Origin: a virus
Virus record (IMG/VR): IMGVR_UViG_3300010354_000284
Span: 1-34,551 of that record
Length of the DNA: 34,551 nucleotides
Reading direction: 5' to 3' (one strand)
In this document: piece after piece, positions 1-8,299 of the stretch
Numbering within the stretch: position 1 is the stretch's first letter
Layout of the letters: every line of letters starts with the position of its first letter
Translations under genes and position numbers: made by a program
Notes under the pieces: model-generated
Seen by the model: only the letters and a program-made list of their open reading frames with translations
Database searches by the model: none
Told to the model about the DNA's origin: nothing

Positions 1-169
1 AGAGGGTCTTAAAGAAACCGTTAAAGCAGTGGCAGAAGAACTACAGGTTAAGCCAAGTATTATTAACAAGGCCATTCGTATTGCTCACAAAGACAACTGG
101 AAGAATCATGAAGAAGAGTGGAATGAAATTGAAATGATTCTTGGTGTAACTAAACGTCTTCCAGAATGA
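1..169 (+). CDS. dsbA: DsbA-like dsDNA-binding late transcription factor, C-terminal part
   Basis: This reading frame is open from base 2 to a TGA at 167-169, so only the last 55 residues are inside the window. The tail, with the stretch NKAIRIAHKDNW followed by an acidic helix ending in EMILG, resembles the C-terminal half of T4 DsbA (LLALYHKDN and its acidic helix). DsbA is a small dsDNA-binding protein that helps late promoter transcription in T4. The stop overlaps the start of the halogenase gene (ATGA), which suggests coupled translation. The match is by eye over a short segment, so it is a reasonable but unproven call. Confidence 0.55.
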   Translation, partial: EGLKETVKAVAEELQVKPSIINKAIRIAHKDNWKNHEEEWNEIEMILGVTKRLPE

Positions 170-1593
170 ATATAACCGTAGTTGGCGGCGGTACTGCCGG
201 ATGGCTTGCCGCTTATCTTTTTTTAAAATCGCAGCCTGGTAGGCATAATGTTACGGTAATAGAAAGCACATCTATCGGTATTATTGGTGCCGGTGAAGGT
301 TCTACTGGTTTTTTTACTGATGTTCTAAATGGACATTTTTCAAAAAGCGTGATCGACATTGACGATTTCGTATCGCAATGTGATGCCACTAATAAAATTG
401 GTATTAAATTTAAAAACTGGAATGGTGATGCCACAGAATTCTTTTCTCCGTTAGACGGTAGTCCGTCTGGAGGTGTTAGTAATGACTTTATTTTTAAATA
501 TGTTTTAGCCAAGTACGGAAGATACAAATCACATCTAGCTTCTAAAATTGGTTTAGATTACGAACTACGTAGAAACTGGCATCGTTATAATTCTTTACAT
601 TTCAACGCTCACAAAGTAGGACAATATTTTAAGAACATTTGTTTGCAAACAGGAATAACATATCACGACTCTGTTGTTCAGGAAGTCAATTTGAACAATG
701 AAACAGGATATATTGATTCAATTACACTAGAAACAGGACAAAAAGTTTTTGGAGACTTGTTTATTGATTGTACAGGATTCAACCGTGTGCTAATGAAAGC
801 ATTGGGTGTCAAGTGGCAGGATTGGTCAAATTACTTGCCAGTGAATACTGCTATGCCATTTCTTTTAGATTACACAGAGAATGATAAAATAAATCAGGGT
901 CCTTGGACAACTGCCACAGCATTGAATTCTGGATGGATGTGGGATATTCCTTTACAGACTAGACGTGGATGCGGATACGTTTATAATAAAAACTTTATTA
1001 CAAGAGAAGAAGCAAAAAGAGAAGTTGAGAGTCTTTTAGGCAGAGAAATAAATCCTATTAAATTTATTGACTTTATTCCTGGAAGAGCAGAAAGTCTATG
1101 GCAAAAAAATGCGTTGTCTTTAGGTCTTGCGTCTTGTTTTGTTGAACCTTTACAAGCAACATCTATACACACAACAGTTGCACAGCTAGTTATGTTTGTG
1201 TCAGAATTTTTAACTGAAGACAAAACATCTGTGTGCGCTCAGTCAAACATAGATGCCTACAATCGAAGAGCTTCTACATTATACGATTACAATTTAGACT
1301 TTGTATCAATGCATTATCAAGGTGGGCGTAGTGACACAGCATTTTGGCGTCATATTAAAGACAACAAAATCGTATCACCATATGCTGCTGATGTGATCGA
1401 AAGATCTAAAAGAAGATTAGTAAGTTTCCATGATATGGGTCCTATGTTTGGATCACCTGCCATTGGATTATGGAATTGGACCATGGCTGGGTTGGGAATT
1501 ATAACACCCGAACAGGCAAAATATGATCTAGATCTATCGGGAATATTTGATCAGGCAGAAACACAATATCTTCAATTTGTATCGCAAAATTAA
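166..1593 (+). CDS. Flavin-dependent tryptophan halogenase-like protein
   Basis: The 475-residue product has the flavin-dependent halogenase layout. There is an FAD-binding GGGTAG at residues 7-12, a DCTGF flavin motif at 201-205, and the halogenase signature WMWDIP at 257-262 (family WxWxIP). Lys77, in CDATNKIGIKF, sits where PrnA has its catalytic lysine. The family uses FADH2, O2 and halide to make HOCl/HOBr that halogenates tryptophan or another aromatic. In the EPLxxTS block (327-333) residue 330 is Gln where PrnA-type enzymes have a catalytic Glu, so the substrate or activity may differ. Length is a little under the usual 500-540. A flavin reductase is not seen nearby. The start overlaps the stop of the DsbA-like gene. 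The family call is firm and the substrate unknown. Confidence 0.88.
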   Translation: MNITVVGGGTAGWLAAYLFLKSQPGRHNVTVIESTSIGIIGAGEGSTGFFTDVLNGHFSKSVIDIDDFVSQCDATNKIGIKFKNWNGDATEFFSPLDGSPSGGVSNDFIFKYVLAKYGRYKSHLASKIGLDYELRRNWHRYNSLHFNAHKVGQYFKNICLQTGITYHDSVVQEVNLNNETGYIDSITLETGQKVFGDLFIDCTGFNRVLMKALGVKWQDWSNYLPVNTAMPFLLDYTENDKINQGPWTTATALNSGWMWDIPLQTRRGCGYVYNKNFITREEAKREVESLLGREINPIKFIDFIPGRAESLWQKNALSLGLASCFVEPLQATSIHTTVAQLVMFVSEFLTEDKTSVCAQSNIDAYNRRASTLYDYNLDFVSMHYQGGRSDTAFWRHIKDNKIVSPYAADVIERSKRRLVSFHDMGPMFGSPAIGLWNWTMAGLGIITPEQAKYDLDLSGIFDQAETQYLQFVSQN

Positions 1594-1827
1594 ATGATTC
1601 TATCAAAATATTTAAACAGAGATTTTATTTTAGAATGGGGCATAACTTTAACTTTAATTGTTGGAGTAGCCCTTACTAGTTTTAATATTTTCCCTCTTAA
1701 TCTTTGGGTCAGCATGATTGGCAACATCGGTTGGCTATATCTTGGATATATTTGGAAGAAGTGGAGTCTTTTTGTTGTACAATTGGTTATAACAGCTATA
1801 TACATTATAGGTCTGTTGAATCTATAA
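1594..1827 (+). CDS. Small membrane protein with two to three hydrophobic segments
   Basis: This 77-residue product starts with an ATG that directly follows the halogenase stop, so the two are probably co-translated. It has hydrophobic stretches at about residues 15-33, 38-53 and 58-76, separated by short polar turns including YIWKKW. That predicts a small inner-membrane protein. I do not recognise a functional family. Similar tiny membrane proteins are common in marine T4-like phages. Its place between the halogenase and DNA polymerase genes gives no clear functional clue. Confidence 0.6.
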   Translation: MILSKYLNRDFILEWGITLTLIVGVALTSFNIFPLNLWVSMIGNIGWLYLGYIWKKWSLFVVQLVITAIYIIGLLNL

Positions 1828-1866
1828 TATAAAGGTAGGCGAGGCCATAAGCCGCACTATTGGTAT

Positions 1867-1890
1867 TTGCGAGCCCTAAATCGCAAGGAG
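1867..1890 (+). promoter_or_regulatory. Hairpin overlapping the gp43 ribosome binding site (candidate autogenous operator)
   Basis: TTGCGA at 1867-1872 pairs with TCGCAA at 1881-1886, a perfect six-pair stem with an eight-base loop (GCCCTAAA). The 3' arm runs into the Shine-Dalgarno AAGGAG (1885-1890) of the DNA polymerase gene. T4 gp43 represses its own translation by binding a short stem with an eight-base loop just upstream of its ribosome binding site. The same geometry here suggests a homologous operator. Stem and loop are seen; protein binding is inferred. Confidence 0.55.
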
Positions 1891-1896
1891 AAAAAA

Positions 1897-4566
1897 ATGA
1901 GTTACGTTGATGCTTTCTATAATAGAGAGCAGGATCAGATCTTAGTTGTTGAAAGAGACACTAAAGGTCAAAGGCATTATAAAGAATATCCTGCTCGTCA
2001 TTTGTTTTATTACAAAGATCCCAAAGGCAAGTTTGAATCTATTCACGGTGAATCACTAAGCCGTGTTAGCTGTAAAAACATCAAAGAGCTTCGCAAAGAA
2101 CTTGCTATTCATTCAAACAAAAAACTTTACGAAAGTGATATCAACCCTATCTATAGGTGCTTAGAAGATCATTATCTCAATGTAGATGCTCCAAAGTTAA
2201 ACGTTGCGTTCTTTGACATTGAGGTAGACTTTGATCCGGAGCGTGGTTATGCATCACCTGATGATGCATTCATGCCTATTACTGCTATTGCTATTCATCT
2301 ACAATGGTTAGACACATTGGTGTGTTTTGCGATTCCTCCTAAAACGCTTAACATGGAAGAGGCCAAACGTCAGGTTGCAGAATTTCCTAACACTATATTG
2401 TTTGAAACAGAAGCAGAAATGTTGGATGCTTTTTTAGATCTTATACAAGATGCTGATGTGTTAAGTGGGTGGAACAGTGAAGGCTTTGATATTCCCTATA
2501 CTGTTAATCGTGTGGCCAAAGTTTTAAGTAAAGACGACACACGCAGATTTTGTCTTTGGGATCAATATCCCAAAAAACGTGAATATGAAAAATATGGCAA
2601 AACTGCGGTCACTTATGACTTAATCGGTCGTGTACACTTAGACTCATTAGAGCTTTATAGAAAGTATACCTATGAAGAACGTCATACCTATCGACTAGAT
2701 GCCATTGGTGAGATGGAAGTTGGAGAGAGTAAAACAGTCTATGAAGGATCATTAGATCAGCTTTATAATAACGACTTCCGTAAGTTTATTGAATACAATC
2801 GTCAAGACTGTGCTCTACTTGATAAACTTGATAAGAAACTAAAGTTTCTAGATCTAGCTAATAAACTAGCACATGAATGTACTGTGTTATTACAAACCAC
2901 TATGGGTGCCGTAGCTGTTACCGAACAAGCCATTATTAACGAAGCTCATCGTCGAGGAATGATTGTACCTAATCGTCCTAAACAAGATGACAAGGTTGAC
3001 ACGCAGGCAGCAGGTGCTTATGTTGCTTATCCTAAAAAAGGAATTCACGAATGGATTGGATCGTTAGACATCAACTCATTGTACCCGTCGGCGATTCGTG
3101 CCTTGAACATGGGTCCAGAGACCATTGTTGGCCAATTGAGACCAGAGGGAACCAAAGCACACATAGAAACAGAGATGGGCAAGGGAAAGAGTTTTGCCGC
3201 AGCATGGGAAGGTATGTTTGGTTCGCTGGAATATACCGCAGTGATGAATCGAGAAGTGGGTAGAGAAATTACCATAGACTGGGAAGATGGCCATCACGAT
3301 ACTCTAAGTGCTGCTCAAATTTATGATTTAATCTTTGATTCAAATCAACCTTGGATGCTTTCAGCTAACGGTACAATCTTTACCTACGACAAAGAGGGTA
3401 TTATTCCAGGATTGCTTGCTCGTTGGTACAAAGAGCGTAAAGAAATGCAGGCAAAACTTAAAGAATGCATTACCGCTGGTAATAAAATTGAAGAAGAATA
3501 CTGGGATAAGAGGCAGCTGGTTAAGAAGATTAACCTCAACTCTTTATATGGTGCTATTCTTAATCCAGGTTGTCGCTTCTTTGACAATCGAATTGGACAA
3601 TCAACTACACTTACTGGTCGTGCTATTGCGAAACATATGGCCAGTAAGGTTAACGAAATCATAACAGGAGAATATAATCACGTAGGCAAAGCAATTATCT
3701 ACGGTGACACTGACTCTTGTTATTTTAGTGCGTATTCTACATTGAAAAATGAAATTGGAAAGGGTACTATTCCCTGGACCAGAGAAACTGTGATTGAACT
3801 TTACGATACTATAGGAGGTGAAGTAAATGGCACATTTGTTAAATTCATGCAAGATGCTTTTCATGTACCCAAAACCCGAGGGGAGGTCATCAAAGCAGGT
3901 CGCGAGATTGTTGCAAGCAAAGGACTCTTTATCACCAAAAAGCGATATGCCGTCCTCTACTATGACAAAGAGGGCAAAAGAACAGACTCAGGCGGTTCTC
4001 CTGGCAAAATCAAAGCAATGGGTTTAGATCTAAAAAGATCAGATACTCCTGTCGTCATTCAAGACTTCTTGTCAGAAGTCTTAACTAAGGTTCTAACAGG
4101 TATTAGCAAAGAAGAAATTCTAGAATATATCACTGATTTTAGAACTGAATTTAAAACTCGCCCAGGTTGGGAGAAAGGATCACCTAAACGTGCAAACAAC
4201 ATTACAGAATACGCCAGTAAAGAGAAGAAACTTGGTAAGGCAAATATGCCTGGTCATGTTAGAGCAAGCCTTAATTGGAATACGCTCAAAAGAATGTTTG
4301 ACGACAAATACTCTATGTCAATCACAGACGGAGCCAAAGTCATTGTCTGTAAAGTAAAAGATAATCCGATGGCATATACATCAGTGGCATACCCTGTTGA
4401 CGAACTAAGACTACCTCAATGGTTTAAAGATTTGCCATTTGATGATGCTGAAATGGAAACTACCGTCATTGACGAAAAACTAGAAAATCTAATTGGTGTT
4501 TTGGAATGGGACATCAGTTCTACAAGGAGCGACAATACATTCAAAAAACTTTTTGATTTTGAGTAA
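1897..4566 (+). CDS. 43: DNA polymerase, T4 gp43 family (family B)
   Basis: The product is a replicative family B DNA polymerase with 3'-5' proofreading, 889 residues against about 898 in T4. Exonuclease motifs are DIE (107-109), NSEGFD (193-198) and YNRQD (300-304). Polymerase motifs are DINSLYPS (391-398), KINLNSLYGA (544-553) and YGDTDS (602-607), followed by a KKRY block in the thumb region. All catalytic aspartates are present and the gene is unsplit. I chose the ATG at 1897 because AAGGAG lies six bases upstream; an in-frame TTG at 1867 falls inside the hairpin and has no binding site. The gene is followed by the sliding clamp after 57 bases. The clamp loader genes are not adjacent. Confidence 0.97.
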   Translation: MSYVDAFYNREQDQILVVERDTKGQRHYKEYPARHLFYYKDPKGKFESIHGESLSRVSCKNIKELRKELAIHSNKKLYESDINPIYRCLEDHYLNVDAPKLNVAFFDIEVDFDPERGYASPDDAFMPITAIAIHLQWLDTLVCFAIPPKTLNMEEAKRQVAEFPNTILFETEAEMLDAFLDLIQDADVLSGWNSEGFDIPYTVNRVAKVLSKDDTRRFCLWDQYPKKREYEKYGKTAVTYDLIGRVHLDSLELYRKYTYEERHTYRLDAIGEMEVGESKTVYEGSLDQLYNNDFRKFIEYNRQDCALLDKLDKKLKFLDLANKLAHECTVLLQTTMGAVAVTEQAIINEAHRRGMIVPNRPKQDDKVDTQAAGAYVAYPKKGIHEWIGSLDINSLYPSAIRALNMGPETIVGQLRPEGTKAHIETEMGKGKSFAAAWEGMFGSLEYTAVMNREVGREITIDWEDGHHDTLSAAQIYDLIFDSNQPWMLSANGTIFTYDKEGIIPGLLARWYKERKEMQAKLKECITAGNKIEEEYWDKRQLVKKINLNSLYGAILNPGCRFFDNRIGQSTTLTGRAIAKHMASKVNEIITGEYNHVGKAIIYGDTDSCYFSAYSTLKNEIGKGTIPWTRETVIELYDTIGGEVNGTFVKFMQDAFHVPKTRGEVIKAGREIVASKGLFITKKRYAVLYYDKEGKRTDSGGSPGKIKAMGLDLKRSDTPVVIQDFLSEVLTKVLTGISKEEILEYITDFRTEFKTRPGWEKGSPKRANNITEYASKEKKLGKANMPGHVRASLNWNTLKRMFDDKYSMSITDGAKVIVCKVKDNPMAYTSVAYPVDELRLPQWFKDLPFDDAEMETTVIDEKLENLIGVLEWDISSTRSDNTFKKLFDFE

Positions 4567-4574
4567 TAATTCAG

Positions 4575-4603
4575 TTGTTTTTTACTCACGATCTAAATAT
4601 AAT
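4575..4603 (+). promoter_or_regulatory. Candidate overlapping early and late promoters of the clamp gene
   Basis: A perfect TATAAT at 4598-4603 lies 17 bases after TTGTTT (4575-4580), a weak -35. Overlapping it, TCTAAATA at 4592-4599 matches seven of eight bases of the T4 late promoter octamer TATAAATA. The 57-base gap between gp43 and gp45 is one of the few gaps on this strand large enough for a promoter. Both assignments rest on short motifs only. Confidence 0.4.
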
Positions 4604-4623
4604 CTTAATATACGGAGAACAAA

Positions 4624-5358
4624 ATGAAAGATATCCTTCAAGACATTGTTAGTCACACGCAAAATCTAGGATTCTTAACTACGGTTAAGATCACAGGATC
4701 ACAAGATAAAACAATTATCAATTCTATGGCAGACGACCGTTCAGTTATTATGGAAGCTGAAACTAGTCATCCTTATCCAGATATGATCGGTGTATTTGGT
4801 ATGCCTCAATTGCAGAAATTAAAATATCTACTAGACGGTGCAGAATACAAAGAAGATGCAAAGATCAGTATTACTACCGCTGATCGAAATGGTGAAACTA
4901 TTCCTGTTGGTATTCACTTTGAAAACAAAGACGGTGACTTTAAAAATGATTATCGTTTTATGAATACTGAGATCATCAACGAAAAGATGAAGACTGTTAA
5001 GTTTCGCGGCGTTAAGTGGGACGTTGAACTAGAGCCAAGTGTTGCTTCAGTACAACGTTTTAACTTCCAGGCAGGTGCTAACAATGAACATCCTACATTC
5101 CTTGCTAAGACAGAAGGCGGTAATCTAAAGTTTATCTTTGGCGATGCATCAACACACGGCGGTGAGTTTGTGTTTGCCGCAGGAGTTGCTGGTAAGTTGA
5201 GCAGGGGCTGGACGTGGCCAGTGCTTCCGATCCTAAGCATCCTGAAGATTGCAGACTGCAATAATACTAAGATGAGTCTCAGCGACGAAGGTGCAATCCA
5301 GATCACACTAGACAGCGGATTGGCAGTTTACAAATACATCATTCCTGCACAGGCCTAA
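4624..5358 (+). CDS. 45: DNA polymerase sliding clamp, T4 gp45 family
   Basis: The 244-residue product matches the T4-like phage sliding clamp in length (T4: 228) and pattern. The N-terminal part begins MKDILQDIVSHTQNLGF, and the C-terminal domain contains the clamp-like alternation ending in SGLAVYKYIIPAQA. The clamp trimer encircles DNA, tethers gp43 and, in T4, also activates late transcription with gp33 and gp55. A GGAG at 4614-4617 lies six bases before the ATG. In T4 the clamp is next to clamp loader genes 44 and 62. Here it directly follows gp43 and is followed by a virion-like gene instead. The identification rests on overall sequence pattern. Confidence 0.88.
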   Translation: MKDILQDIVSHTQNLGFLTTVKITGSQDKTIINSMADDRSVIMEAETSHPYPDMIGVFGMPQLQKLKYLLDGAEYKEDAKISITTADRNGETIPVGIHFENKDGDFKNDYRFMNTEIINEKMKTVKFRGVKWDVELEPSVASVQRFNFQAGANNEHPTFLAKTEGGNLKFIFGDASTHGGEFVFAAGVAGKLSRGWTWPVLPILSILKIADCNNTKMSLSDEGAIQITLDSGLAVYKYIIPAQA

Positions 5359-5360
5359 TT

Positions 5361-5732
5361 ATGATTAATGGCATTTCAACCATTGGAAAATATATGCTGG
5401 CCAGCGGAGGTTATGGATCAAATCCATACATCAACATGAACAATCTTTCTGCTGGTATGGTAAGATATAATGGCAACAACAATCATCTAGAAGTATACGA
5501 TGGATCAACCTGGTACCAAATTTCAAACACAACTGCTAGTGTTGGACTTAATGGCGAGGCAGAATCGTTGCTTGACTGGGCACGTCAAAAGCGGAACGAA
5601 GAACTGGCTTGGGAGAAGTTGGCAAAAACCAATAATGGTGTTAAACTAGCTTTAGATAATGTAGAAGAAGCTCGTCGTCAATTGGACATCGTAGCTAAAC
5701 TAGCGAGAGAACATGAACAAACAACCAGTTGA
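5361..5732 (+). CDS. Conserved phage protein with fibre-like N-terminus and helical tail
   Basis: The product has 123 residues. The first half is rich in Gly, Asn and Tyr and contains GMVRYNG followed by LEVYDGSTWYQI. This is a motif seen in many phage tail fibre or virion proteins, where a short beta unit ends in a Trp. From about residue 65 it becomes a charged helix (LDWARQKRNEELAWEKL and onward) with coiled-coil character. Related short proteins occur in marine T4-like phages; a structural role is plausible but not shown. The ATG is three bases after the gp45 stop and the end overlaps the DpdA-like gene by 20 bases, so these genes are one transcription unit. Confidence 0.6.
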   Translation: MINGISTIGKYMLASGGYGSNPYINMNNLSAGMVRYNGNNNHLEVYDGSTWYQISNTTASVGLNGEAESLLDWARQKRNEELAWEKLAKTNNGVKLALDNVEEARRQLDIVAKLAREHEQTTS

Positions 5733-7257
5733 TCTAACACCTTTACAAAAAGACTATGCTGTATATTTGCCAGCAATCAGTTCTTTTTACAGTACATATG
5801 TAGCTAAACAACGTATTGAGGAATTCGTTCCTAATGCTCGTATCCCTAAAGGATTTGATCAAGGCATTGAAGGTATGAACTTTCTTAATCCTGAACAAGG
5901 TTACTTTCATTATAAGTATGCTTTGTATTCAGCAGGTCACGCACAGTTAGACTTGAACAAAACAATGGTTCAAGATTCAATGATTCAACAACGTGACAGA
6001 AACACTACGCTTATACTAGGTGACTCCGGCGGTTATCAGGTTGGTAAGGGTGTTTTAAAATTTGACTGGTTAAACTTTGAAGGTGCCAGTGCTAATAAGA
6101 CCAGAGACGATATTCTTAACTGGTTAGAACTTACAGCCGATTGGTCAATGTTATTAGACGTTCCTACCTGGGCCTGTGATCATGTACACAGTCCTAAAAC
6201 AGGATTAAAGAGCTTTGAAGATTGTCTTGACAAGACTAGATTTAATAATGAATATTTCTTAAATAATAGAATAGGTGCTACAAAATTCTTGAATGTTTTA
6301 CAAGGTTCCAATTGGGATAACGCAGAACAATGGTATCAGGGCGTTAAAGAATTTAGTGATCCTAAAGTATGGGGCGACAAGGCCTGTGAAGGTTGGGCTA
6401 TGGGTGGTGCTAATATGTGCAAAATGCCCATTACACTTCGCAGACTGGTTACCATGCGCTTTGATGGAATGTTGGAAGGCAAAAACTGGATGCACTTCTT
6501 AGGTACAGCCCAATTAGATTGGGCTTGTTATCTAACTAGTATTCAACGTAGAATTAGGGAGCATGTTAATGAAAACTTTACAATCAGTTTCGACTGCGCA
6601 AGTCCTTTTATCGCTACAGCTCACGGGCTCGTGTACACTAACGCCCAACACACAAGTAAAAGATTTAGTGTCATTATGGACAAGGCCCCTGACAATAAGA
6701 TGTTGGCCGGACGGCACGATATTCCTTTCCCATTCGAAAGCGAGCTTGGACGCCGCTTGTCGGTTGCGGATATCTGCCACTACGCCCCGGGAATGTTGAA
6801 TAAGATTGGAAAAGAAGGTAAGACATCTTGGGATAGTTTTGGCTATGCTCTAATGATGGGTCATAATGTCTACTGTCATATTGTTGCTGTTCAACGTGCA
6901 TGTAACTTAATGGATATTGAAATTGCATCTCATAAACCTAATTGGCGTGCATGGCGCAAGGTTAAGGATGCTGATAAGAGTGATGAATATTCAGAATGGG
7001 TACCGCGTAATATTCTTTACTTTGATCGTTTTGTGGAAGAACTATTTGCCTGCAAAACTAAATCAGAGTCCTTTGAAATGATTGCAGAAGCTGAACGTTT
7101 AGGTTTCTTGCAGAATCTAGAAGGTGCTAGACTCCGTGGCGGTGTTACAAACATTGTTAACAGTCTATTTGACGAAGTTAAAGAAGATGGGTCTGTTTCT
7201 GTTCCTTGGACAGATGATCGAGAAGATAACGAATTAGATAAACTTAAGGCAGAATAA
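5713..7257 (+). CDS. dpdA: DpdA-like 7-deazaguanine transglycosylase (TGT superfamily)
   Basis: The 514-residue product carries the active-site series of tRNA-guanine transglycosylases in order. These are DSGGYQ (104-109; TGT DSGGFQ), LDVPTW with Asp149, VLQGSN with Gln197 (TGT VQG), MGGAN (230-234; TGT GG loop) and FDCASPF with Asp294, where TGT has its nucleophilic Asp. The zinc-binding CxCxxC of tRNA enzymes is absent, and the protein is longer than bacterial Tgt (about 375). Both points fit DpdA, which exchanges guanine in DNA for a 7-deazaguanine. The gene sits close to a QueD-like gene, folE and queE, which supports the DNA-modification reading. A divergent tRNA enzyme is the alternative, less likely given the missing zinc site. 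Confidence 0.82.
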   Translation: MNKQPVDLTPLQKDYAVYLPAISSFYSTYVAKQRIEEFVPNARIPKGFDQGIEGMNFLNPEQGYFHYKYALYSAGHAQLDLNKTMVQDSMIQQRDRNTTLILGDSGGYQVGKGVLKFDWLNFEGASANKTRDDILNWLELTADWSMLLDVPTWACDHVHSPKTGLKSFEDCLDKTRFNNEYFLNNRIGATKFLNVLQGSNWDNAEQWYQGVKEFSDPKVWGDKACEGWAMGGANMCKMPITLRRLVTMRFDGMLEGKNWMHFLGTAQLDWACYLTSIQRRIREHVNENFTISFDCASPFIATAHGLVYTNAQHTSKRFSVIMDKAPDNKMLAGRHDIPFPFESELGRRLSVADICHYAPGMLNKIGKEGKTSWDSFGYALMMGHNVYCHIVAVQRACNLMDIEIASHKPNWRAWRKVKDADKSDEYSEWVPRNILYFDRFVEELFACKTKSESFEMIAEAERLGFLQNLEGARLRGGVTNIVNSLFDEVKEDGSVSVPWTDDREDNELDKLKAE

Positions 7258-7258
7258 C

Positions 7259-7468
7259 ATGTACGAAACTAGACTAATTCATTTAATTGAATCACATCGT
7301 GTTTTAGATAATCATATTGCCAATCTACAACAATCTGGTAATTTTGATGATGATAAACTTAGCGAATTAAAGAAAAAGAAGTTACAATTAAAAGATGAAA
7401 TTTCGAGACTAAGACGTTTAGTCTGGGAAGACCAACAAGAAAGAGTAGACTTCGATGAAGACCGCTAA
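7259..7468 (+). CDS. YdcH/DUF465-like short coiled-coil protein
   Basis: This 69-residue product is almost entirely helical. It has the pattern of the YdcH (DUF465) family: SHRVLDNHIANLQ, then a short linker, then LSELKKKKLQLKDEISRL. That is a two-helix hairpin with alternating Lys and Leu. Proteobacteria and many T4-like phages encode such proteins, and no biochemical role is established. The start is one base after the dpdA stop and the gene overlaps the next by 14 bases. Confidence 0.65.
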   Translation: MYETRLIHLIESHRVLDNHIANLQQSGNFDDDKLSELKKKKLQLKDEISRLRRLVWEDQQERVDFDEDR

Positions 7469-7661
7469 AATTGAATTGAACAGAAAGCAACTTGGTCAAC
7501 TAGTTGAACTATATCAAAAGTTTGATGACGTTGAATGGTTCACTTTGACTAAATCTCACGAAAGTGGAATTGGTCCTACTGTAACAATCAAATTTGATCT
7601 ATTCAATAGAAACAACAATCCAGATACAACTATCGATATCACAGACGTATCAACTTGGTAA
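7455..7661 (+). CDS. Small conserved hypothetical protein
   Basis: The product has 68 residues. It starts with a lysine-rich segment and a helix (RKQLGQLVELYQKFDDVEWF), followed by a probable beta hairpin (GPTVTIKFDLF) and a polar C-terminus. I do not recognise the family. The ATG overlaps the end of the previous gene, in keeping with translational coupling. It may be an accessory protein of the same operon. Confidence 0.5.
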   Translation: MKTAKIELNRKQLGQLVELYQKFDDVEWFTLTKSHESGIGPTVTIKFDLFNRNNNPDTTIDITDVSTW

Positions 7662-7665
7662 CATA

Positions 7666-8139
7666 ATGAAAGAAGAATTAGATAATCTGCTATGCAAAAA
7701 GTATCCTAAAATTTTTAAGGATAGAAATGCACCAATGACAGAAACTGCCATGTGTTGGGGTTTTGAACACGGCGATGGATGGTTTAATATTATCGATCAT
7801 CTCTGTGGGAATATTCAACATCACATTGATTGGAAAGAAGAATGTCGTGAGCGAGAAGTTAAGAGAGGACAAGCAGGCGAATCTGGTATGCCTAGAACAC
7901 CCCATGTTCCCCAAGTTGTGGCTACTCAAGTTAAAGAAAAGTTTGGTACACTTCGTTTTTATTACGACGGAGGGGATGAATATATTCATGGTCTAGTAGC
8001 CATGGCAGAATCAATGAGTGCTGTTACCTGTGAAGTGTGCGGTACACCTGGACAGGTGCGTGGCGGTGGTTGGCTCAGAACACTATGCGATGAACATGCA
8101 GACGGAAAAGAACCAATAAGAAATCACGAAGATGAGTAA
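7666..8139 (+). CDS. Conserved phage protein with C-terminal zinc-ribbon-like motif
   Basis: I place the start at the ATG of 7666, shortly after the previous stop, rather than an upstream in-frame codon at 7594 that would overlap the previous gene by 68 bases. The 157-residue product has an N-terminal part with GFEHGDGWFNIID and a segment VKEKFGTLRFYYDGG. It ends in a Cys/His cluster (CEVCGTPGQ ... GWLRTLCDEH) that looks like a metal-binding ribbon. This layout recurs in hypothetical proteins of many tailed phages. Function is unknown; a nucleic-acid or protein-binding adaptor role is only a guess. Confidence 0.6.
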   Translation: MKEELDNLLCKKYPKIFKDRNAPMTETAMCWGFEHGDGWFNIIDHLCGNIQHHIDWKEECREREVKRGQAGESGMPRTPHVPQVVATQVKEKFGTLRFYYDGGDEYIHGLVAMAESMSAVTCEVCGTPGQVRGGGWLRTLCDEHADGKEPIRNHEDE

Positions 8140-8299
8140 GTGCAACCTTTGTAGAAAAGAGATTGATCCGGCTTGTGACTGGCAGCAGGGAAGATGTCCT
8201 CATAGAAAAACACCCCTTACATCAACAGAAAAAATATTTCTCTACGCTATTTTGTTTGTGTCTATACTAATCATAATAGGAGTTTCGTCTAATGAGTAA
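8132..8299 (+). CDS. Short Cys-rich protein with C-terminal membrane anchor
   Basis: A 55-codon frame runs from an ATG at 8132 to TAA at 8297-8299. The cytosolic part has Cys4, Cys7, Cys15, Cys22 and His24 (CNLCRKEIDPACDWQQGRCP), a spacing that suggests a small zinc-binding knuckle. Residues 35-52 form one hydrophobic segment (FLYAILFVSILIIIG), predicting a tail-anchored membrane protein. It overlaps the upstream stop by eight bases and the next start by eight bases. It is the only candidate that fills the 152-base gap between the flanking genes, which supports it being real. Confidence 0.6.
   Translation: MSKCNLCRKEIDPACDWQQGRCPHRKTPLTSTEKIFLYAILFVSILIIIGVSSNE

Noticed and set aside
1839-1855. 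GC-rich stem upstream of gp43 as a terminator for the membrane protein gene
   Set aside because: The stem needs a two-base bulge and there is no T-run after it.
3051-3664. Several open frames on both strands inside the DNA polymerase gene
   Set aside because: They have no ribosome binding site and lie in shadow of strongly conserved polymerase motifs.
5713-7257. Reading the DpdA-like gene as host-type tRNA-guanine transglycosylase (tgt)
   Set aside because: The zinc-binding cysteines of tRNA enzymes are missing and the protein is much longer, so DpdA is the better fit.
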